Assembly: GCF_000424665.1 (NCBI RefSeq)
Contig: NZ_AUKI01000002.1
Coordinates: 41,171 to 105,170 of the forward strand
DNA: 64,000 bases
From: Salinimicrobium terrae DSM 17865
GTDB taxonomy: Bacteria > Bacteroidota > Bacteroidia > Flavobacteriales > Flavobacteriaceae
Reading direction: 5' to 3'
The translations under genes were made by a program, and so were the position numbers. This document shows positions 53,856-63,791 of the stretch, piece after piece (positions within the stretch are counted from its first letter, which is position 1; each line of letters starts with the position of its first letter). The notes under the pieces were generated by a model. That model worked only from the letters and a program-made list of their open reading frames with translations. It made no database searches and had not been told where the DNA came from.

Positions 53856-56036
53856 ATGAAGAAAACTTTGATTACTGTACTTGCTGCCGGAGCATTGATC
53901 TCCTGCGGAAGTTCACAACAACAACAACAACCGGAACCACCCGTTCCGCCAACACCTGAAACCCCATCTACTGCATTGGAATATCCCGAAACCCGAAAAG
54001 GTAACACCGTAGACACTTATTTTGGAACCGAGGTAAAAGATCCTTACCGCTGGCTGGAAGACGACCGCAGCGCAGAGACTGAAGCGTGGGTAAAGGCACA
54101 AAATGAAGTTACTTTTGACTATTTGGATCAAATTCCGTTTAGAGATGAACTAAAACAAAGACTCACCGAACTCTGGAACTACGAGAAATTAAGTGCTCCA
54201 AACGAAGAAGGTGGTTGGATCTACTTCAGCAAGAATGACGGACTGCAAAACCAGAGCGTTATTTACCGTAAAAAATCTGAAGATGCAACGCCGGAAGTTT
54301 TTCTTGACCCCAACAAATTCAGTGATGACGGAACTACTTCTCTCGCCAGAATGAATTTTTCTGAAGACGGAAAAAAACTGGCCTACAGTATTTCTGAAGG
54401 CGGAAGCGACTGGAGAAAGGTGATCGTTATTGACACTGAAACAAAAGAGGTTACAGAAGATACTCTCGTAAATGTAAAGTTCAGCGGTCTATCCTGGAAA
54501 GGCAATGAAGGTTTTTACTATTCCAGCTATGATAAGCCCGAAGGAAGTGAACTTTCAGCAAAAACAGATCAGCACAAACTTTATTACCACGAGCTGGGAA
54601 CTCCCCAAAGCCAGGATGAAGTGATCTTTGGTGCTACTCCCGAGCAAAAACATCGTTATGTGGGCGGAAATGTTTCTGAAGATAACCGCTACCTGTTTAT
54701 TTCTGCCAGAAGCTCAACTTCAGGCGGAAAACTGTTTATGATGGACCTTACCGAAGATAATCCTACCATTGATACTATTGTGGGACATGAAAGGAATGAG
54801 AGCTACGTGATCGATAACCGGGACAGCAAGCTTTTTATTGTAACAAATATGGACGCGCCGAACAGAAAGATCATAACTGTTGATGCGGCCAATCCAACTC
54901 CCGAAAACTGGGAAGACCTTATTCCTGAAACTGAAAATGTGCTAAGTCCCTCAACCGGAGGTGGATATATTTTTGCAGAATACATGCAGGATGCGGTTTC
55001 AAACGTAAAGCAGTACGACTATGAGGGGCAGCTTGTGAGAGAAGTTGATCTACCGGGAATTGGAACTGTAGGCGGTTTTGGTGGTGAGAAAGAAGAACAA
55101 GATCTTTATTACCACTTCACTAACTACGTAACTCCTGGCAGCATTTATAAATTCAATGTCGAAAGTGGAGAATCTGAGTTGTACAACCGTCCCGATGTAA
55201 ACTTCAATCCAGATAATTACATTAGTGAGCAGGTTTTTTATACCTCTAAAGACGGCACCAGGATCCCTATGATCATCACCTACAAAAAAGGAACTGAATT
55301 GGATGGGAAAAACCCGACAATTCTTTACGGTTACGGCGGATTTAATGTAAGCCTTACTCCTTCTTTTAGTATTGCCAATGCGGTATGGATGGAACAGGGA
55401 GGAATTTATGCTGTCCCAAATCTTCGCGGAGGCGGGGAATATGGAAAAGATTGGCATGATGCAGGTACAAAGATGCAGAAGCAAAACGTATTTGACGACT
55501 TTATTGCAGCCGCAGAGTATCTTATAGAAAACGATTACACTTCAAGAGATTATTTGGCTATTCGCGGAGGCTCAAACGGAGGTCTTCTGGTGGGTGCTGC
55601 TATGACTCAGCGGCCAGACCTTATGAAAGTAGCTTTACCGGCAGTAGGGGTACTGGATATGCTTCGCTACCACACCTTCACCGCAGGTGCAGGATGGGCT
55701 TACGACTATGGTACCGCCGAAGAAAGTGAAGCAATGTTTAATTACCTTAAAGGATACTCTCCGGTTCACAACGTAGAGAGCGGAGAAGAATATCCTGCCA
55801 CATTGATCACTACGGGAGATCATGATGATCGCGTGGTCCCTGCTCACTCATTCAAGTTTGCTGCCGAGCTTCAAGATAAGCATGCGGGAGACGAGCCGGT
55901 GTTGATAAGAATTGAAACCAATGCAGGTCATGGCGCAGGAACTCCTGTGAGTAAAACTATTGAACAATACGCAGATATTTTTGGATTTACACTTTATAGT
56001 ATGGGGTACGAAAGTCTTCCAAATGATGTAGAGTAA
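53856..56036 (+). CDS. Prolyl oligopeptidase family protease (S9A), lipoprotein
   Basis: This 726-residue serine peptidase is tethered to the membrane. The lipobox is [12 protein letters not shown] (Cys17), followed by a Gln- and Pro-rich spacer. The N-terminal beta-propeller (from [24 protein letters not shown]) precedes the C-terminal alpha/beta hydrolase domain. The domain shows the nucleophile Ser in [15 protein letters not shown] (about residue 573), Asp in [15 protein letters not shown] (about 656) and His in [12 protein letters not shown] (about 690). It probably cleaves proline-containing oligopeptides outside the cytoplasm. It has a strong terminator. The gene stands alone between asd and the ABC ATPase. 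Confidence 0.95.
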   Translation: MKKTLITVLAAGALISCGSSQQQQQPEPPVPPTPETPSTALEYPETRKGNTVDTYFGTEVKDPYRWLEDDRSAETEAWVKAQNEVTFDYLDQIPFRDELKQRLTELWNYEKLSAPNEEGGWIYFSKNDGLQNQSVIYRKKSEDATPEVFLDPNKFSDDGTTSLARMNFSEDGKKLAYSISEGGSDWRKVIVIDTETKEVTEDTLVNVKFSGLSWKGNEGFYYSSYDKPEGSELSAKTDQHKLYYHELGTPQSQDEVIFGATPEQKHRYVGGNVSEDNRYLFISARSSTSGGKLFMMDLTEDNPTIDTIVGHERNESYVIDNRDSKLFIVTNMDAPNRKIITVDAANPTPENWEDLIPETENVLSPSTGGGYIFAEYMQDAVSNVKQYDYEGQLVREVDLPGIGTVGGFGGEKEEQDLYYHFTNYVTPGSIYKFNVESGESELYNRPDVNFNPDNYISEQVFYTSKDGTRIPMIITYKKGTELDGKNPTILYGYGGFNVSLTPSFSIANAVWMEQGGIYAVPNLRGGGEYGKDWHDAGTKMQKQNVFDDFIAAAEYLIENDYTSRDYLAIRGGSNGGLLVGAAMTQRPDLMKVALPAVGVLDMLRYHTFTAGAGWAYDYGTAEESEAMFNYLKGYSPVHNVESGEEYPATLITTGDHDDRVVPAHSFKFAAELQDKHAGDEPVLIRIETNAGHGAGTPVSKTIEQYADIFGFTLYSMGYESLPNDVE

Positions 56037-56063
56037 TATTAAATACAGATATCTAACCTTTTC

Positions 56064-56094
56064 AAAAAGCCTTCTCACGAAGGCTTTTTGTTTT
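56064..56094 (+). terminator. Terminator of the prolyl oligopeptidase gene
   Basis: A perfect 11-bp stem (AAAAAGCCTTC / GAAGGCTTTTT) with loop TCAC is followed by further T. Confidence 0.88.
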
Positions 56095-56128
56095 TAATGA
56101 CGTAAATTTACTATTCAACTTAAAATAT

Positions 56129-57097
56129 ATGCTTAAGGTTAAAAACCTTTCTTTTGCCTACGAAGAAAAGCCGGTTTTAAAGAACCTGAGCTTCGGGATT
56201 GAAAAAGGGGAAAATATTTCTATTATAGGTGCTAGTGGCTGTGGGAAAAGTACACTCCTCCAGTCGATTTACGGCCTCCATCACGTAAACGGAAAAATTT
56301 TTTGGGGTGATAAACAGTTACTGGGACCAAATTTCAATATAGTTCCGGGGGAGGATTTCATAAAATATCTCACTCAGGATTTTGATCTTATGCCACCCTT
56401 AAGTGTAGCCGAAAATATAGGCAAATACCTCTCCAACGCCTACCCGCGTAAAAAGCAACAACGGGTTAATGAGTTGCTGGAACTGGTAGAAATGCGGGAA
56501 CTAGCCCGAGTAAAAGCCAAATTTTTAAGTGGAGGGCAGCAACAGCGAGTGGCACTTGCCAGGGCTTTAGCTAATCCTCCCGAAGTTTTGCTGCTGGATG
56601 AACCTTTTAGCCATATTGATCACTTTAGGAAAAATAAGCTGCGAAGAAACCTTTTTTCATACCTTAAAAGAACAGGTGTGACAGTGTTAGTGGCAACCCA
56701 TGATAGCACAGATGCTCTTGCATTTGCCGACAGAACAATGGTAATGAAAGCAGGTAAGATTGTAGCATTGGGACCGCCGCAGGAGCTTTATAACAATCCT
56801 AAAAATGTTTATGTAGCTTCTCTTTTTAGCGAAGTAAACGAGCTGCCGGTATCCCTGTTCTTACAAAATTATCCGGCGCGTAAAAAAGTTATTTTCTATC
56901 CTAATGAAGTGAAAATTATAGATTCGGGCATGTACAAATCAGTTGTTAGGAAATGCTTTTTTAAAGGCAGTCATTTCCTAATTGAAGTAGAAATGGATGG
57001 GCAGCAAATTCTACTGGAAAACCCAACAGAATTGAGATTCGGGAAAACAATTCACCTGGATTTTAATCCGAATCTACTTGAAAAGAGAATCAGGTAA
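56129..57097 (+). CDS. Orphan ABC transporter ATP-binding protein (FbpC/PotA-like)
   Basis: This 322-residue ATPase has Walker A IIGASGCGKSTLLQS (about residue 34), Q-loop YLTQDFDLMPP, signature LSGGQQQRVALARAL (about 138), Walker B VLLLDEPFSHID and switch His in LVATHDSTDALAFAD. A C-terminal region after residue 225 (NYPARKKVIFYPNEVKII...) resembles a TOBE-type substrate-sensing domain, as in iron, polyamine or sulfate importers. No permease or binding-protein gene is adjacent, so the transport substrate is unknown. It converges on the Gre-like gene with no spacing between stops. Confidence 0.88.
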   Translation: MLKVKNLSFAYEEKPVLKNLSFGIEKGENISIIGASGCGKSTLLQSIYGLHHVNGKIFWGDKQLLGPNFNIVPGEDFIKYLTQDFDLMPPLSVAENIGKYLSNAYPRKKQQRVNELLELVEMRELARVKAKFLSGGQQQRVALARALANPPEVLLLDEPFSHIDHFRKNKLRRNLFSYLKRTGVTVLVATHDSTDALAFADRTMVMKAGKIVALGPPQELYNNPKNVYVASLFSEVNELPVSLFLQNYPARKKVIFYPNEVKIIDSGMYKSVVRKCFFKGSHFLIEVEMDGQQILLENPTELRFGKTIHLDFNPNLLEKRIR

Positions 57098-57556
57098 TTA
57101 AAACACTTTCTGAATCATAATCTCCCGGCCATTAAAGTTCACGACATCCCCTGCCGTTTTCCCAGTCAAAACCTTAGAAATAGGGGCACTCGCTCCTACG
57201 GCAAAATACTTCTCTCCATTCACAATTAATTCTCCAGCGGGAATGGAAATAAAATAATTTGCAACCGGGGTTTTTACAACACTTCCAAAAGTTACCTTTT
57301 CATCTATTCTCCCCGAAGGAATTGCCCGTACTGTTTTCTGCAGCTTTTTAAAACCCTCGGATTGTCCGGCAATTTTTTCAAATTCAAGGTGCAACATAGC
57401 TCTGTCGGTTTCATATTTGTCGCCCATGGAGCACTTGGTTTCCAGTTTTAAAGCAGCTTCAAGATCTTTTATCCCTAATTCCATCTTATTAATCCTCGTG
57501 GTGACATATTCTGTACAAGCTTCCAAAAGTTGGTGTTTTATTTCTAATTCCCTCAT
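57098..57556 (-). CDS. GreA/GreB-family transcription elongation factor-like protein
   Basis: This is a protein of about 152 residues. A helical N-terminal half (LEIKHQLLEACTEYVTTRINKME..., then LKLETKCSMGDKYETDRAMLHLEFEKIA) resembles the Gre coiled-coil, and a C-terminal FKBP-like half ends SAPISKVLTGKTAGDVVNFNGREIMIQKVF, typical of Gre factors. Acidic residues at the coiled-coil tip (GDKYET) would fit RNA polymerase secondary-channel action. In many Flavobacteria this product is labelled 3-oxoacyl-ACP synthase, which the sequence does not support. The start is placed at 57556; 12 further codons to 57592 are unlikely to be coding. Confidence 0.75.
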   Translation of the reverse strand: MRELEIKHQLLEACTEYVTTRINKMELGIKDLEAALKLETKCSMGDKYETDRAMLHLEFEKIAGQSEGFKKLQKTVRAIPSGRIDEKVTFGSVVKTPVANYFISIPAGELIVNGEKYFAVGASAPISKVLTGKTAGDVVNFNGREIMIQKVF

Positions 57557-57636
57557 CTTACTTAATTTTAAACCCCTACAATCTTCCAACAAGACCGGCT
57601 GGAATTCTGGATTAATTGCCCACAGTCAGCCGAAAA

Positions 57637-57670
57637 ATAAAAAAAGAGCCTAATCATAATTTAGACTCTT
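57637..57670 (-). terminator. Terminator of the small outer-membrane protein gene
   Basis: On the minus strand AAGAGTC and GGCTCTT pair with one wobble around a 13-nt loop and run into seven T, about 30 bp after the stop. Confidence 0.65.
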
Positions 57671-57700
57671 CTGCTTTAGCTAAAGTATCAATAGATTTTT

Positions 57701-58255
57701 TTAAAATCTCCTTCCAACGGTCAATCCTAATCTGGGATAGACAGGATCTATTTCATCTGGACTTAAAAAGTTTCTTCCCGCTCCTCCAAATACTTCAAAA
57801 ACCCATCCACTTTCAGTCATAAACTTAGCGCCAACAGCAAGGCCTAAACCTGCACCCACTTCATTAGTTACTGTTTCTTCATAATAATAGTCTTCATAAT
57901 ACGAATACTCATAATAATCGCCCCCATAGATAGCGGCATTACCTTCAACAAAAAATCCGGATGCAGGTTTATCCCCGAAATAAACCCTGTAATAAGGAAT
58001 GGCCATAAAATCGATACCAAAAACTTCATCTACAGAAAAAGCAACAGAAAGACCTAACGCTGATTCCTCATCTAAAACGCGTTCATAAGAAAGTTCGGGA
58101 AAACCTAGGAGCAAGTAAAAGGCATTCACTTTTAATTCGTTCTTACCCGTATAAAACCTTTCTGGCTGTTTATCGGTTACTTCTTCAGCTTCCTGAGCAT
58201 ATCCACTGAAATTAAAACTCAATAAAACCAATAGTAATAGTAATATTCTTCTCAT
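57701..58255 (-). CDS. Small secreted beta-rich protein, probable outer-membrane barrel
   Basis: This product of about 184 residues has signal peptide MRRILLLLLVLLSFNFSGYAQ. The mature part alternates aromatic strands (NELKVNAFYLLLGFPELSYERVL, FMAIPYYRVYFGD, GAGLGLAVGAKFM, GWVFEVFGGAGRNF) and ends GLTVGRRF with terminal Phe, the usual mark of an outer-membrane barrel. An unusual loop of alternating Tyr and acidic residues (YYEYSYYEDYYYEE, about residue 115) should sit outside. I choose the start at 58255; the frame opens upstream to 58318, but that segment is not signal-like. No function is recognised. Confidence 0.7.
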   Translation of the reverse strand: MRRILLLLLVLLSFNFSGYAQEAEEVTDKQPERFYTGKNELKVNAFYLLLGFPELSYERVLDEESALGLSVAFSVDEVFGIDFMAIPYYRVYFGDKPASGFFVEGNAAIYGGDYYEYSYYEDYYYEETVTNEVGAGLGLAVGAKFMTESGWVFEVFGGAGRNFLSPDEIDPVYPRLGLTVGRRF

Positions 58256-58344
58256 TGATTTGTTGTTAAATGATGTTTTTATAGGTCGACAAATATAACT
58301 TTTAATTGAAATTCTCAAATTAAATTTGGAGAATACTACTAATT

Positions 58345-59010
58345 CTACAATTTTAATTCTCCAAGATTCCTCATTTGCCTCACGATCCAGGCTTGTCTTC
58401 CCTGAATATAACTACTGGCCGGGTTAGCTCTATATTGTCTTGGATTAGGAAGAATAGCTGCAATAGCTGCTGCCTCGTATGAAGTAAGGTTCTCTGCACT
58501 TTTGTTAAACCAGGCTTCTGCTGCCGCCTCGGCACCATATACACTCTGCCCCATTTCAATGCTGTTGAGATATACCTCCAGGATGCGTTCTTTACTCCAC
58601 AACAATTCAATCCAAAAAGTGAAATAAACTTCCATACCCTTCCTGAACCAGCTACGCTGCGGCCACAAAAAAACATTTTTTGCTGTTTGCTGAGAAATTG
58701 TACTCGCCCCTCTTACTCGCTTACCTTTCTTGTTATCCTCCATCGCCTTCTGAATAGCCTTATAGTCAAAGCCACTATGATGTAGAAAATTTTGATCCTC
58801 GCTGGCGATTACAGCAACCTTCAGGTTATCTGAAATTTCTTCCATAGGCACCCAATCGTGCCTGATTTCTTCTTCGGGATTTTCAAAATATCTAATAGCC
58901 ATTAAAGGAGTAAAAGGTATTGGCACCCATTTGTAAATAATTACCATGAGAATACTAAAGAGAAATAAACCCAGTACAAGTTTCAGCAAAAGCCTGAAGA
59001 ATTTTTTCAT
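58345..59010 (-). CDS. mtgA: Monofunctional biosynthetic peptidoglycan transglycosylase
   Basis: MtgA polymerises lipid II glycan strands at the outer face of the inner membrane. It has 221 residues: one N-terminal transmembrane helix (LLLKLVLGLFLFSILMVIIYKWV), then the GT51 domain with the catalytic Glu in VAVIASEDQNFLHHSGFDYKAI (about residue 72), RGASTISQQTAKNVFLW, and KERILEVYLNSIEMGQSVYGAEAAAEAWF. The family motifs are complete, and no transpeptidase domain follows. It is followed 2 bp downstream of the FAD oxidoreductase gene, so they form an operon. Confidence 0.95.
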   Translation of the reverse strand: MKKFFRLLLKLVLGLFLFSILMVIIYKWVPIPFTPLMAIRYFENPEEEIRHDWVPMEEISDNLKVAVIASEDQNFLHHSGFDYKAIQKAMEDNKKGKRVRGASTISQQTAKNVFLWPQRSWFRKGMEVYFTFWIELLWSKERILEVYLNSIEMGQSVYGAEAAAEAWFNKSAENLTSYEAAAIAAILPNPRQYRANPASSYIQGRQAWIVRQMRNLGELKL

Positions 59011-59012
59011 AC

Positions 59013-60128
59013 TTAATCGATTAGCTCGGCAAGTTCTTTTCCTACGAGACTGCCAATTGCAATACCCATTCCGCCAAGCCGCACCCCGCAGAAAACATTT
59101 TTGGAAACCTTCTTAATTACCGGCTTTTTTTGATCTCCCATACCCATAATTCCGCTCCAGCGTCTTTCGATTTTAAAAGGTTTGCCCGGAATTATAACAT
59201 TTTTCAGAAGTGCTTCAAGCCGCTGCTGAATTAGAGTCGTGAGGGCAAGTTCTGTAGTTTCTTCTCCTTTTAAATTGAGATTTCTTCCGCCCCCCAATAA
59301 AATTCTATTATTGATATTTCTGAAATAAAAGAAACCCTTGTCCATGTGAAAAGTACCTTTTACATGCAAATCTGGAATTGGTGAGGTGATCAACACCTGC
59401 GCCCTGGCAGGTTTGACCTCGGGTATTCCCAGTTGTGAAGCAAAACCATTGGTGGCTATAAGTAAATTACCTGTGTGGAAGCTAAAATGTTCTGTCTCTA
59501 CCTCTACAGAATCATGCCCCTGAACAAAACCGTTTACAGTGACCGAATTTAGAATCTTAACTCCGGCTGCCTGCACCTTTTGTAGTAATGCAGTCATCAT
59601 TTTACCGGTATCCAGCTGCCCTTCAAATTTATTGAATATCAATTGGTCCTTTACCTTTCCAAAGTCAAATTTATTATTCGTAATGCTGAAAACATCCTCT
59701 CCAAAAATGGGATTTAAAAGGTTGTTTATTTTTGCCATTTTCGAGAGACAAGAATTATAAAAATTCTCTTCTGCTGCTGTGAACAGTTCATATCCGCCAT
59801 TCACCTGAAGGTCTATATTTTCACTTCCCAAATTTTCTTTGAGTAGATTAAGCCCCTGAATTCGCTTCCTCACCAATGCCACCATTTCCTCCTCGGAATG
59901 TTGCTCGAGATCATCCAGAATTTCACCAAGGCTGCCAAAACAGACAAATCCGGCATTTTTAGTACTCGCTCCGTTGGGAAGAAGACCTCTTTCCAGAACT
60001 ACAATCTTAGCTTTTGGATAACGGGTTTTTAGTTGCAGGGCACAGTTGAGACCGGTGATTCCGCTGCCAACTATTGTAAAGTCTATACTTGAGAACCAGG
60101 AATCATGCTCCCAATAGGAAAAGCTCAT
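59013..60128 (-). CDS. FAD-dependent oxidoreductase (DAO/GlpO family)
   Basis: This 371-residue flavoprotein has the N-terminal dinucleotide motif FTIVGSGITGLNCALQLKTRYP (about residue 17), the FAD-contacting ERGLLPNGASTKNAGFVCFGS, and a final GVRLGGMGIAIGSLVGKELAELI, the usual C-terminal FAD turn of the D-amino acid oxidase superfamily. The substrate is unknown; a small amine or amino acid is most likely. It lies directly upstream of mtgA with a 2-bp gap, suggesting a cell-envelope link, though this is only proximity. Confidence 0.88.
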   Translation of the reverse strand: MSFSYWEHDSWFSSIDFTIVGSGITGLNCALQLKTRYPKAKIVVLERGLLPNGASTKNAGFVCFGSLGEILDDLEQHSEEEMVALVRKRIQGLNLLKENLGSENIDLQVNGGYELFTAAEENFYNSCLSKMAKINNLLNPIFGEDVFSITNNKFDFGKVKDQLIFNKFEGQLDTGKMMTALLQKVQAAGVKILNSVTVNGFVQGHDSVEVETEHFSFHTGNLLIATNGFASQLGIPEVKPARAQVLITSPIPDLHVKGTFHMDKGFFYFRNINNRILLGGGRNLNLKGEETTELALTTLIQQRLEALLKNVIIPGKPFKIERRWSGIMGMGDQKKPVIKKVSKNVFCGVRLGGMGIAIGSLVGKELAELID

Positions 60129-60152
60129 AAAAATTGCATTTTGACGCTAAAG

Positions 60153-60524
60153 TTATTCTTTTTTTGCCTCTTCGGGCTTCTCCCTGTAAAGTTTGAGGGG
60201 TACAAGAGCCCCACCTTGTCTAAGAGAGCCGGAAAGACCTTTATCTGTAAGTTTTCCTTTAAAGTGAAAACCTCCTGCTTTAGGCGCCTTTACCTCCAGT
60301 ATACGATCATTATATGTTATAGACTCCACAGGTATATCATAAGCATTTTGCGCAGGACTGTCCAGGGTGGTTATATACCCATCGTGGGTTTCAGAAATAT
60401 GAAAAACAATTCCCATATTGCGATCCTGCACCTTTAAATTTCCGTACCAATCTCCTGTAATATCCTGGGCAACAAGGGGTATGCTTATGAACAATAGAAA
60501 TAAGGCAGTAAATAATTTCCGCAT
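60153..60524 (-). CDS. Secreted stand-alone beta domain normally fused to alpha/beta hydrolases
   Basis: This 123-residue exported protein has signal MRKLFTALFLLFISIPLVAQ. The mature part, GDWYGNLKVQDRNMGIVFHISETHDGYITTLDSPAQNAYDIPVESITYNDRILEVKAPKAGGFHFKGKLTDKGLSGSLRQGG..., closely resembles the N-terminal domain of many secreted Bacteroidota alpha/beta hydrolases. Here no hydrolase domain follows; the protein stops with a charged tail (EKPEEAKKE). It is therefore either a genuine one-domain protein or a shortened hydrolase. It lies just upstream of the FAD oxidoreductase on the same strand. The family resemblance is from memory and was not checked. Confidence 0.65.
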   Translation of the reverse strand: MRKLFTALFLLFISIPLVAQDITGDWYGNLKVQDRNMGIVFHISETHDGYITTLDSPAQNAYDIPVESITYNDRILEVKAPKAGGFHFKGKLTDKGLSGSLRQGGALVPLKLYREKPEEAKKE

Positions 60525-60690
60525 AATATTGAATTTATGAACTGTTGAAATGCTGTGTCGGCTACAGCCTGAACCAAATTTTCCTCTTAAGGTAATAATT
60601 TATTTATAAACCACTGAAGTATAACATATGGCATAAACATGAAGAAGAACATGTAATCCTGTTATTTCAACTTTTGAGCTGATGAAAGAT

Positions 60691-60716
60691 AAAAAAGCCC
60701 CTTAGAAAAGGGGCTT
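60691..60716 (-). terminator. Terminator of the accC operon
   Basis: On the minus strand AAGCCCC / GGGGCTT with an 8-nt loop is followed by a T-run, 7 bp after the accC stop. Confidence 0.85.
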
Positions 60717-60722
60717 GGAAAG

Positions 60723-62069
60723 TTATTCTATGGGCTTCATTTTGAAGGTTTCCATAAATTTGGTTGTATAATTCCCTGCAACATAATCGGGTTCGTCCAT
60801 CAACTGCCTGTGAAACGGAATTGTTGTTTTCACTCCTTCAATCACAAACTCGTCCAATGCCCGTCTCATCTTGCTTATCGCTTCTTCCCGGGTTTGGGCA
60901 GTAGTGATCAACTTCGCAATCATCGAGTCGTAGTTTGGGGGAATTATATACCCGCTGTAAACGTGGGTGTCAATTCTTACTCCATGTCCTCCCGGTGCAT
61001 GGAGATTCGTGATCTTTCCGGGAGAAGGCCTAAAATCGTGGTAAGGATCTTCAGCATTAATCCGGCATTCAATAGAGTGCAGTTGCGGTGTATAATTCTT
61101 TCCTGAAATTGGTACTCCTGCAGCAACCAGGATTTGCTCTCTTATAAGATCATAATCGATCACCTGCTCGGTGATTGGATGCTCCACCTGGATTCGGGTG
61201 TTCATTTCCATAAAATAGAAATTCCTGTGCTTGTCTACAAGAAATTCCACAGTCCCTGCACCCTCATATTGAATAAACTCGGCTGCTTTTACGGCAGCAT
61301 CACCCATCTGTTTTCTGAGTTTATCGGTCATAAAAGGAGATGGCGTTTCTTCAGTAAGCTTCTGGTGACGGCGCTGAACTGAACAATCTCTTTCTGAAAG
61401 GTGACATGCTTTTCCCGAGCTGTCTCCCACTATCTGGATTTCAATATGACGTGGCTCTTCAATGAGTTTTTCCATGTACATTCCGTCATTCCCAAAAGCG
61501 GCACCGGCTTCCTGACGGGCAGATTCCCAGGCTTTGCGCAGCTCTTCCTTCTTCCAAACGGCACGCATTCCCTTACCTCCACCACCGGCAGTAGCTTTAA
61601 GCATTACAGGATAACCCATATCTCCTGCAATCTTTTCGGCCTCTTCGTAAGATTCCAGAATCCCTTCAGAACCGGGAACACAAGGTACTCCTGCTGCCCT
61701 CATAGTAGCCTTGGCAGTAGCCTTGTCCCCCATCTTCTCGATCATCTCCGGACTGGCACCTATAAATTTTATTTGATGTTCGGCACAAATCTTTGAAAAT
61801 TTTGCATTTTCAGAAAGAAATCCATATCCGGGATGAATAGCATCTGCATTGGTAATTTCTGCAGCTGCAATTATATTGGACATTTTTAAATAGGAAAGGT
61901 TACTTGGAGGAGGGCCAATACAAACGGCTTCATCGGCAAAACGAACGTGCAGACTTTCTGCATCGGCAGTGGAATACACCGCCACGGTTTTTATGCCCAT
62001 CTCCCTACAGGTGCGAATAACGCGCAAGGCGATCTCTCCCCTGTTGGCAATCAATATTTTTTTAAACAT
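60723..62069 (-). CDS. accC: Biotin carboxylase subunit of acetyl-CoA carboxylase
   Basis: AccC carboxylates biotin with ATP and bicarbonate in the first step of malonyl-CoA formation. The 448 residues show the start [33 protein letters not shown], the ATP-grasp glycine loop [15 protein letters not shown], and the catalytic [19 protein letters not shown] with RINAEDP. The length and motif set match AccC and show no fused carrier domain. It is the last gene of fabH-accB-accC, 40 bp after accB. It might also supply carboxybiotin to the methylmalonyl enzyme near 8-10 kb, but that link is not needed. Confidence 0.96.
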   Translation of the reverse strand: MFKKILIANRGEIALRVIRTCREMGIKTVAVYSTADAESLHVRFADEAVCIGPPPSNLSYLKMSNIIAAAEITNADAIHPGYGFLSENAKFSKICAEHQIKFIGASPEMIEKMGDKATAKATMRAAGVPCVPGSEGILESYEEAEKIAGDMGYPVMLKATAGGGGKGMRAVWKKEELRKAWESARQEAGAAFGNDGMYMEKLIEEPRHIEIQIVGDSSGKACHLSERDCSVQRRHQKLTEETPSPFMTDKLRKQMGDAAVKAAEFIQYEGAGTVEFLVDKHRNFYFMEMNTRIQVEHPITEQVIDYDLIREQILVAAGVPISGKNYTPQLHSIECRINAEDPYHDFRPSPGKITNLHAPGGHGVRIDTHVYSGYIIPPNYDSMIAKLITTAQTREEAISKMRRALDEFVIEGVKTTIPFHRQLMDEPDYVAGNYTTKFMETFKMKPIE

Positions 62070-62109
62070 ACCTGTATAGTTTTGGCTGTAGGGTAAAACC
62101 TTACAGCTG

Positions 62110-62613
62110 TTATGAAGGATCTACTATGAAAAGAGGTTGATCGAATTCTACAGGTGAAGAATCATCCACAAGTACTTTTATGATCTTACCAGAAACTTCA
62201 CTTTCAATCTCGTTGAAAAGCTTCATAGCTTCGATCACACAAAGCACATCTCCTACCTTTACCGAGTCTCCTACTTCTACGAAAGGACCTTTGTCCGGGG
62301 ATGGCTTCCTATAGAAGGTTCCGATAATTGGAGATTTAATAGTGATATATCCTTTGTCATCATCTTCCCCGCCGGTATCACCGCTGCCAGGTGAAGTTCC
62401 TTCTTGCTGTTGCTGTGCCGGCGCCTGCTGTTGCTGTACCGGTTGGTGCATTTGCGATGCAGCCTGCATTGGTACCTGCTGTAAAATTGTGGTTTCCTTA
62501 TCCTCAGATCCGGTTTTGATGGTGATCTTTACATCATCCATTTCCAGCTTTACTTCACTGGCTCCAGACTTGGCCACGAATTTGATTAGATTCTGAATTT
62601 CTTTTAAATCCAT
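62110..62613 (-). CDS. accB: Biotin carboxyl carrier protein of acetyl-CoA carboxylase
   Basis: This carrier swings biotin between AccC and the carboxyltransferase. It has 167 residues: an N-terminal AccB-specific segment ([27 protein letters not shown]), a flexible linker unusually rich in Gln and then acidic residues ([27 protein letters not shown]), and a C-terminal biotinyl domain with the biotin Lys in [14 protein letters not shown] (about residue 132) and [23 protein letters not shown]. It lies between fabH (21 bp upstream) and accC. Confidence 0.96.
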   Translation of the reverse strand: MDLKEIQNLIKFVAKSGASEVKLEMDDVKITIKTGSEDKETTILQQVPMQAASQMHQPVQQQQAPAQQQQEGTSPGSGDTGGEDDDKGYITIKSPIIGTFYRKPSPDKGPFVEVGDSVKVGDVLCVIEAMKLFNEIESEVSGKIIKVLVDDSSPVEFDQPLFIVDPS

Positions 62614-62634
62614 AATATTTAATGTTGGGTGTTT

Positions 62635-63630
62635 TTAAGAATTATAAGCCCATTTAAGGTAAACTGAGCCCCATGTAAAGCCTCCTCCAAATGAAGCAAA
62701 AATAAGATTATCTCCTTTTTTAAACTGTTTTTCAAAGTCGCTCAATAACAACGGTAAGGTAGCAGATGTTGTATTACCATATCGCTGAATGTTCATAAGT
62801 ACTTTTGCATCGTCAAGGCCCATACGGCCAGAAGTTGCATCTATAATACGACGGTTGGCCTGGTGCGGCACCAGCCAGTCTACATCTTCATTGGATAAGT
62901 TATTGCGCTCCATGATCTTTGCACTCACTTCGGCCATGTTCGTCACGGCAAACTTGAAGACGGTTTTACCATCCTGATAAACATAATGTTGTTTATCGGC
63001 AACCGTTTGTGCTGTTGGAGGAATTAAAGATCCACCCGCCGAGATTTTTAAAAATTCTCTTCCGGTCCCATCACTTCTAAGAATCTCATCCTGCATTCCC
63101 AGCCCTTCTTCATTAGCTTCAAAAAGCACTGCGCCTGCACCGTCACCAAAAATGATACAAGTAGTTCTGTCTGTATAATCCAATATAGAAGACATTTTAT
63201 CTGCCCCAATTACCAGTACTTTTTTATACTTTCCTGATTCAATGAAGGCAGCAGCAGTTGACATACCATATAAAAAGCCGGAACATGCGGCCTGTAAATC
63301 ATATGCGAAAGCATTCACGGCTCCAATCTCTGTAGCCACATAAACTCCTGTCGCTGCTACAGGTAAATCTGGAGTTACTGTTGCAAGTATTACGAGATCA
63401 ATTTCTGCAGGATCAACATTAGATTTTTCAATGAGGTCCTGTGCTGCTTTTTTGGCAAGAAAAGAAGTTCCTTTATCAGAGTCCTTAAGAATGCGCCGTT
63501 CTTTGATCCCGGTTCTGGAAGTAATCCATTCATCATTGGTATCGACCATAGTCTCAAGGATCTTATTGGTCAATACGAATTCGGGTACATACGCGCCTAC
63601 AGCTGTAATCGCTGCTGTTCTTTTATTCAT
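62635..63630 (-). CDS. fabH: Beta-ketoacyl-ACP synthase III (KAS III)
   Basis: FabH starts fatty acid synthesis by condensing acyl-CoA with malonyl-ACP. The 331 residues are typical. Catalytic triad: Cys in YDLQAACSGFLYGM (about residue 115), His in WLVPHQANRRIIDA (about 250) and Asn in QRYGNTTSATLPLLL (about 284). The DEWITSRTGIKERR segment near the N-terminus is characteristic. It is the first visible gene of fabH-accB-accC. Genes often found directly upstream in this phylum (such as rpmF) are not present; an ISAon1-like transposase begins about 160 bp away instead. Confidence 0.96.
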   Translation of the reverse strand: MNKRTAAITAVGAYVPEFVLTNKILETMVDTNDEWITSRTGIKERRILKDSDKGTSFLAKKAAQDLIEKSNVDPAEIDLVILATVTPDLPVAATGVYVATEIGAVNAFAYDLQAACSGFLYGMSTAAAFIESGKYKKVLVIGADKMSSILDYTDRTTCIIFGDGAGAVLFEANEEGLGMQDEILRSDGTGREFLKISAGGSLIPPTAQTVADKQHYVYQDGKTVFKFAVTNMAEVSAKIMERNNLSNEDVDWLVPHQANRRIIDATSGRMGLDDAKVLMNIQRYGNTTSATLPLLLSDFEKQFKKGDNLIFASFGGGFTWGSVYLKWAYNS

Positions 63631-63791
63631 AAAATAGCTTTTGTGCCTCTGTATTAAAATTAGTATTCTGTATAGTAGTAAATTACTAAATCTTCAAAAT
63701 ACAGCGGTGCAAATTAAGGTGTTTTTAGGGATCAATCTCAAAAGTTGTGGAGGAATTGAAGTAAAGCTAGATATTTGCAGAAAAACTAGAG
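63631..63791. other. Gap between fabH and the transposase start
   Basis: This 161-bp AT-rich stretch should hold the fabH promoter and, if the transposase belongs to an insertion sequence, its left terminal repeat. I cannot place the element boundary from one end only. Confidence 0.3.

Noticed and set aside
57098..57556. Label 3-oxoacyl-ACP synthase for the Gre-like gene
   Set aside because: No condensing-enzyme motif is present; the helical plus FKBP-like layout fits the Gre family.
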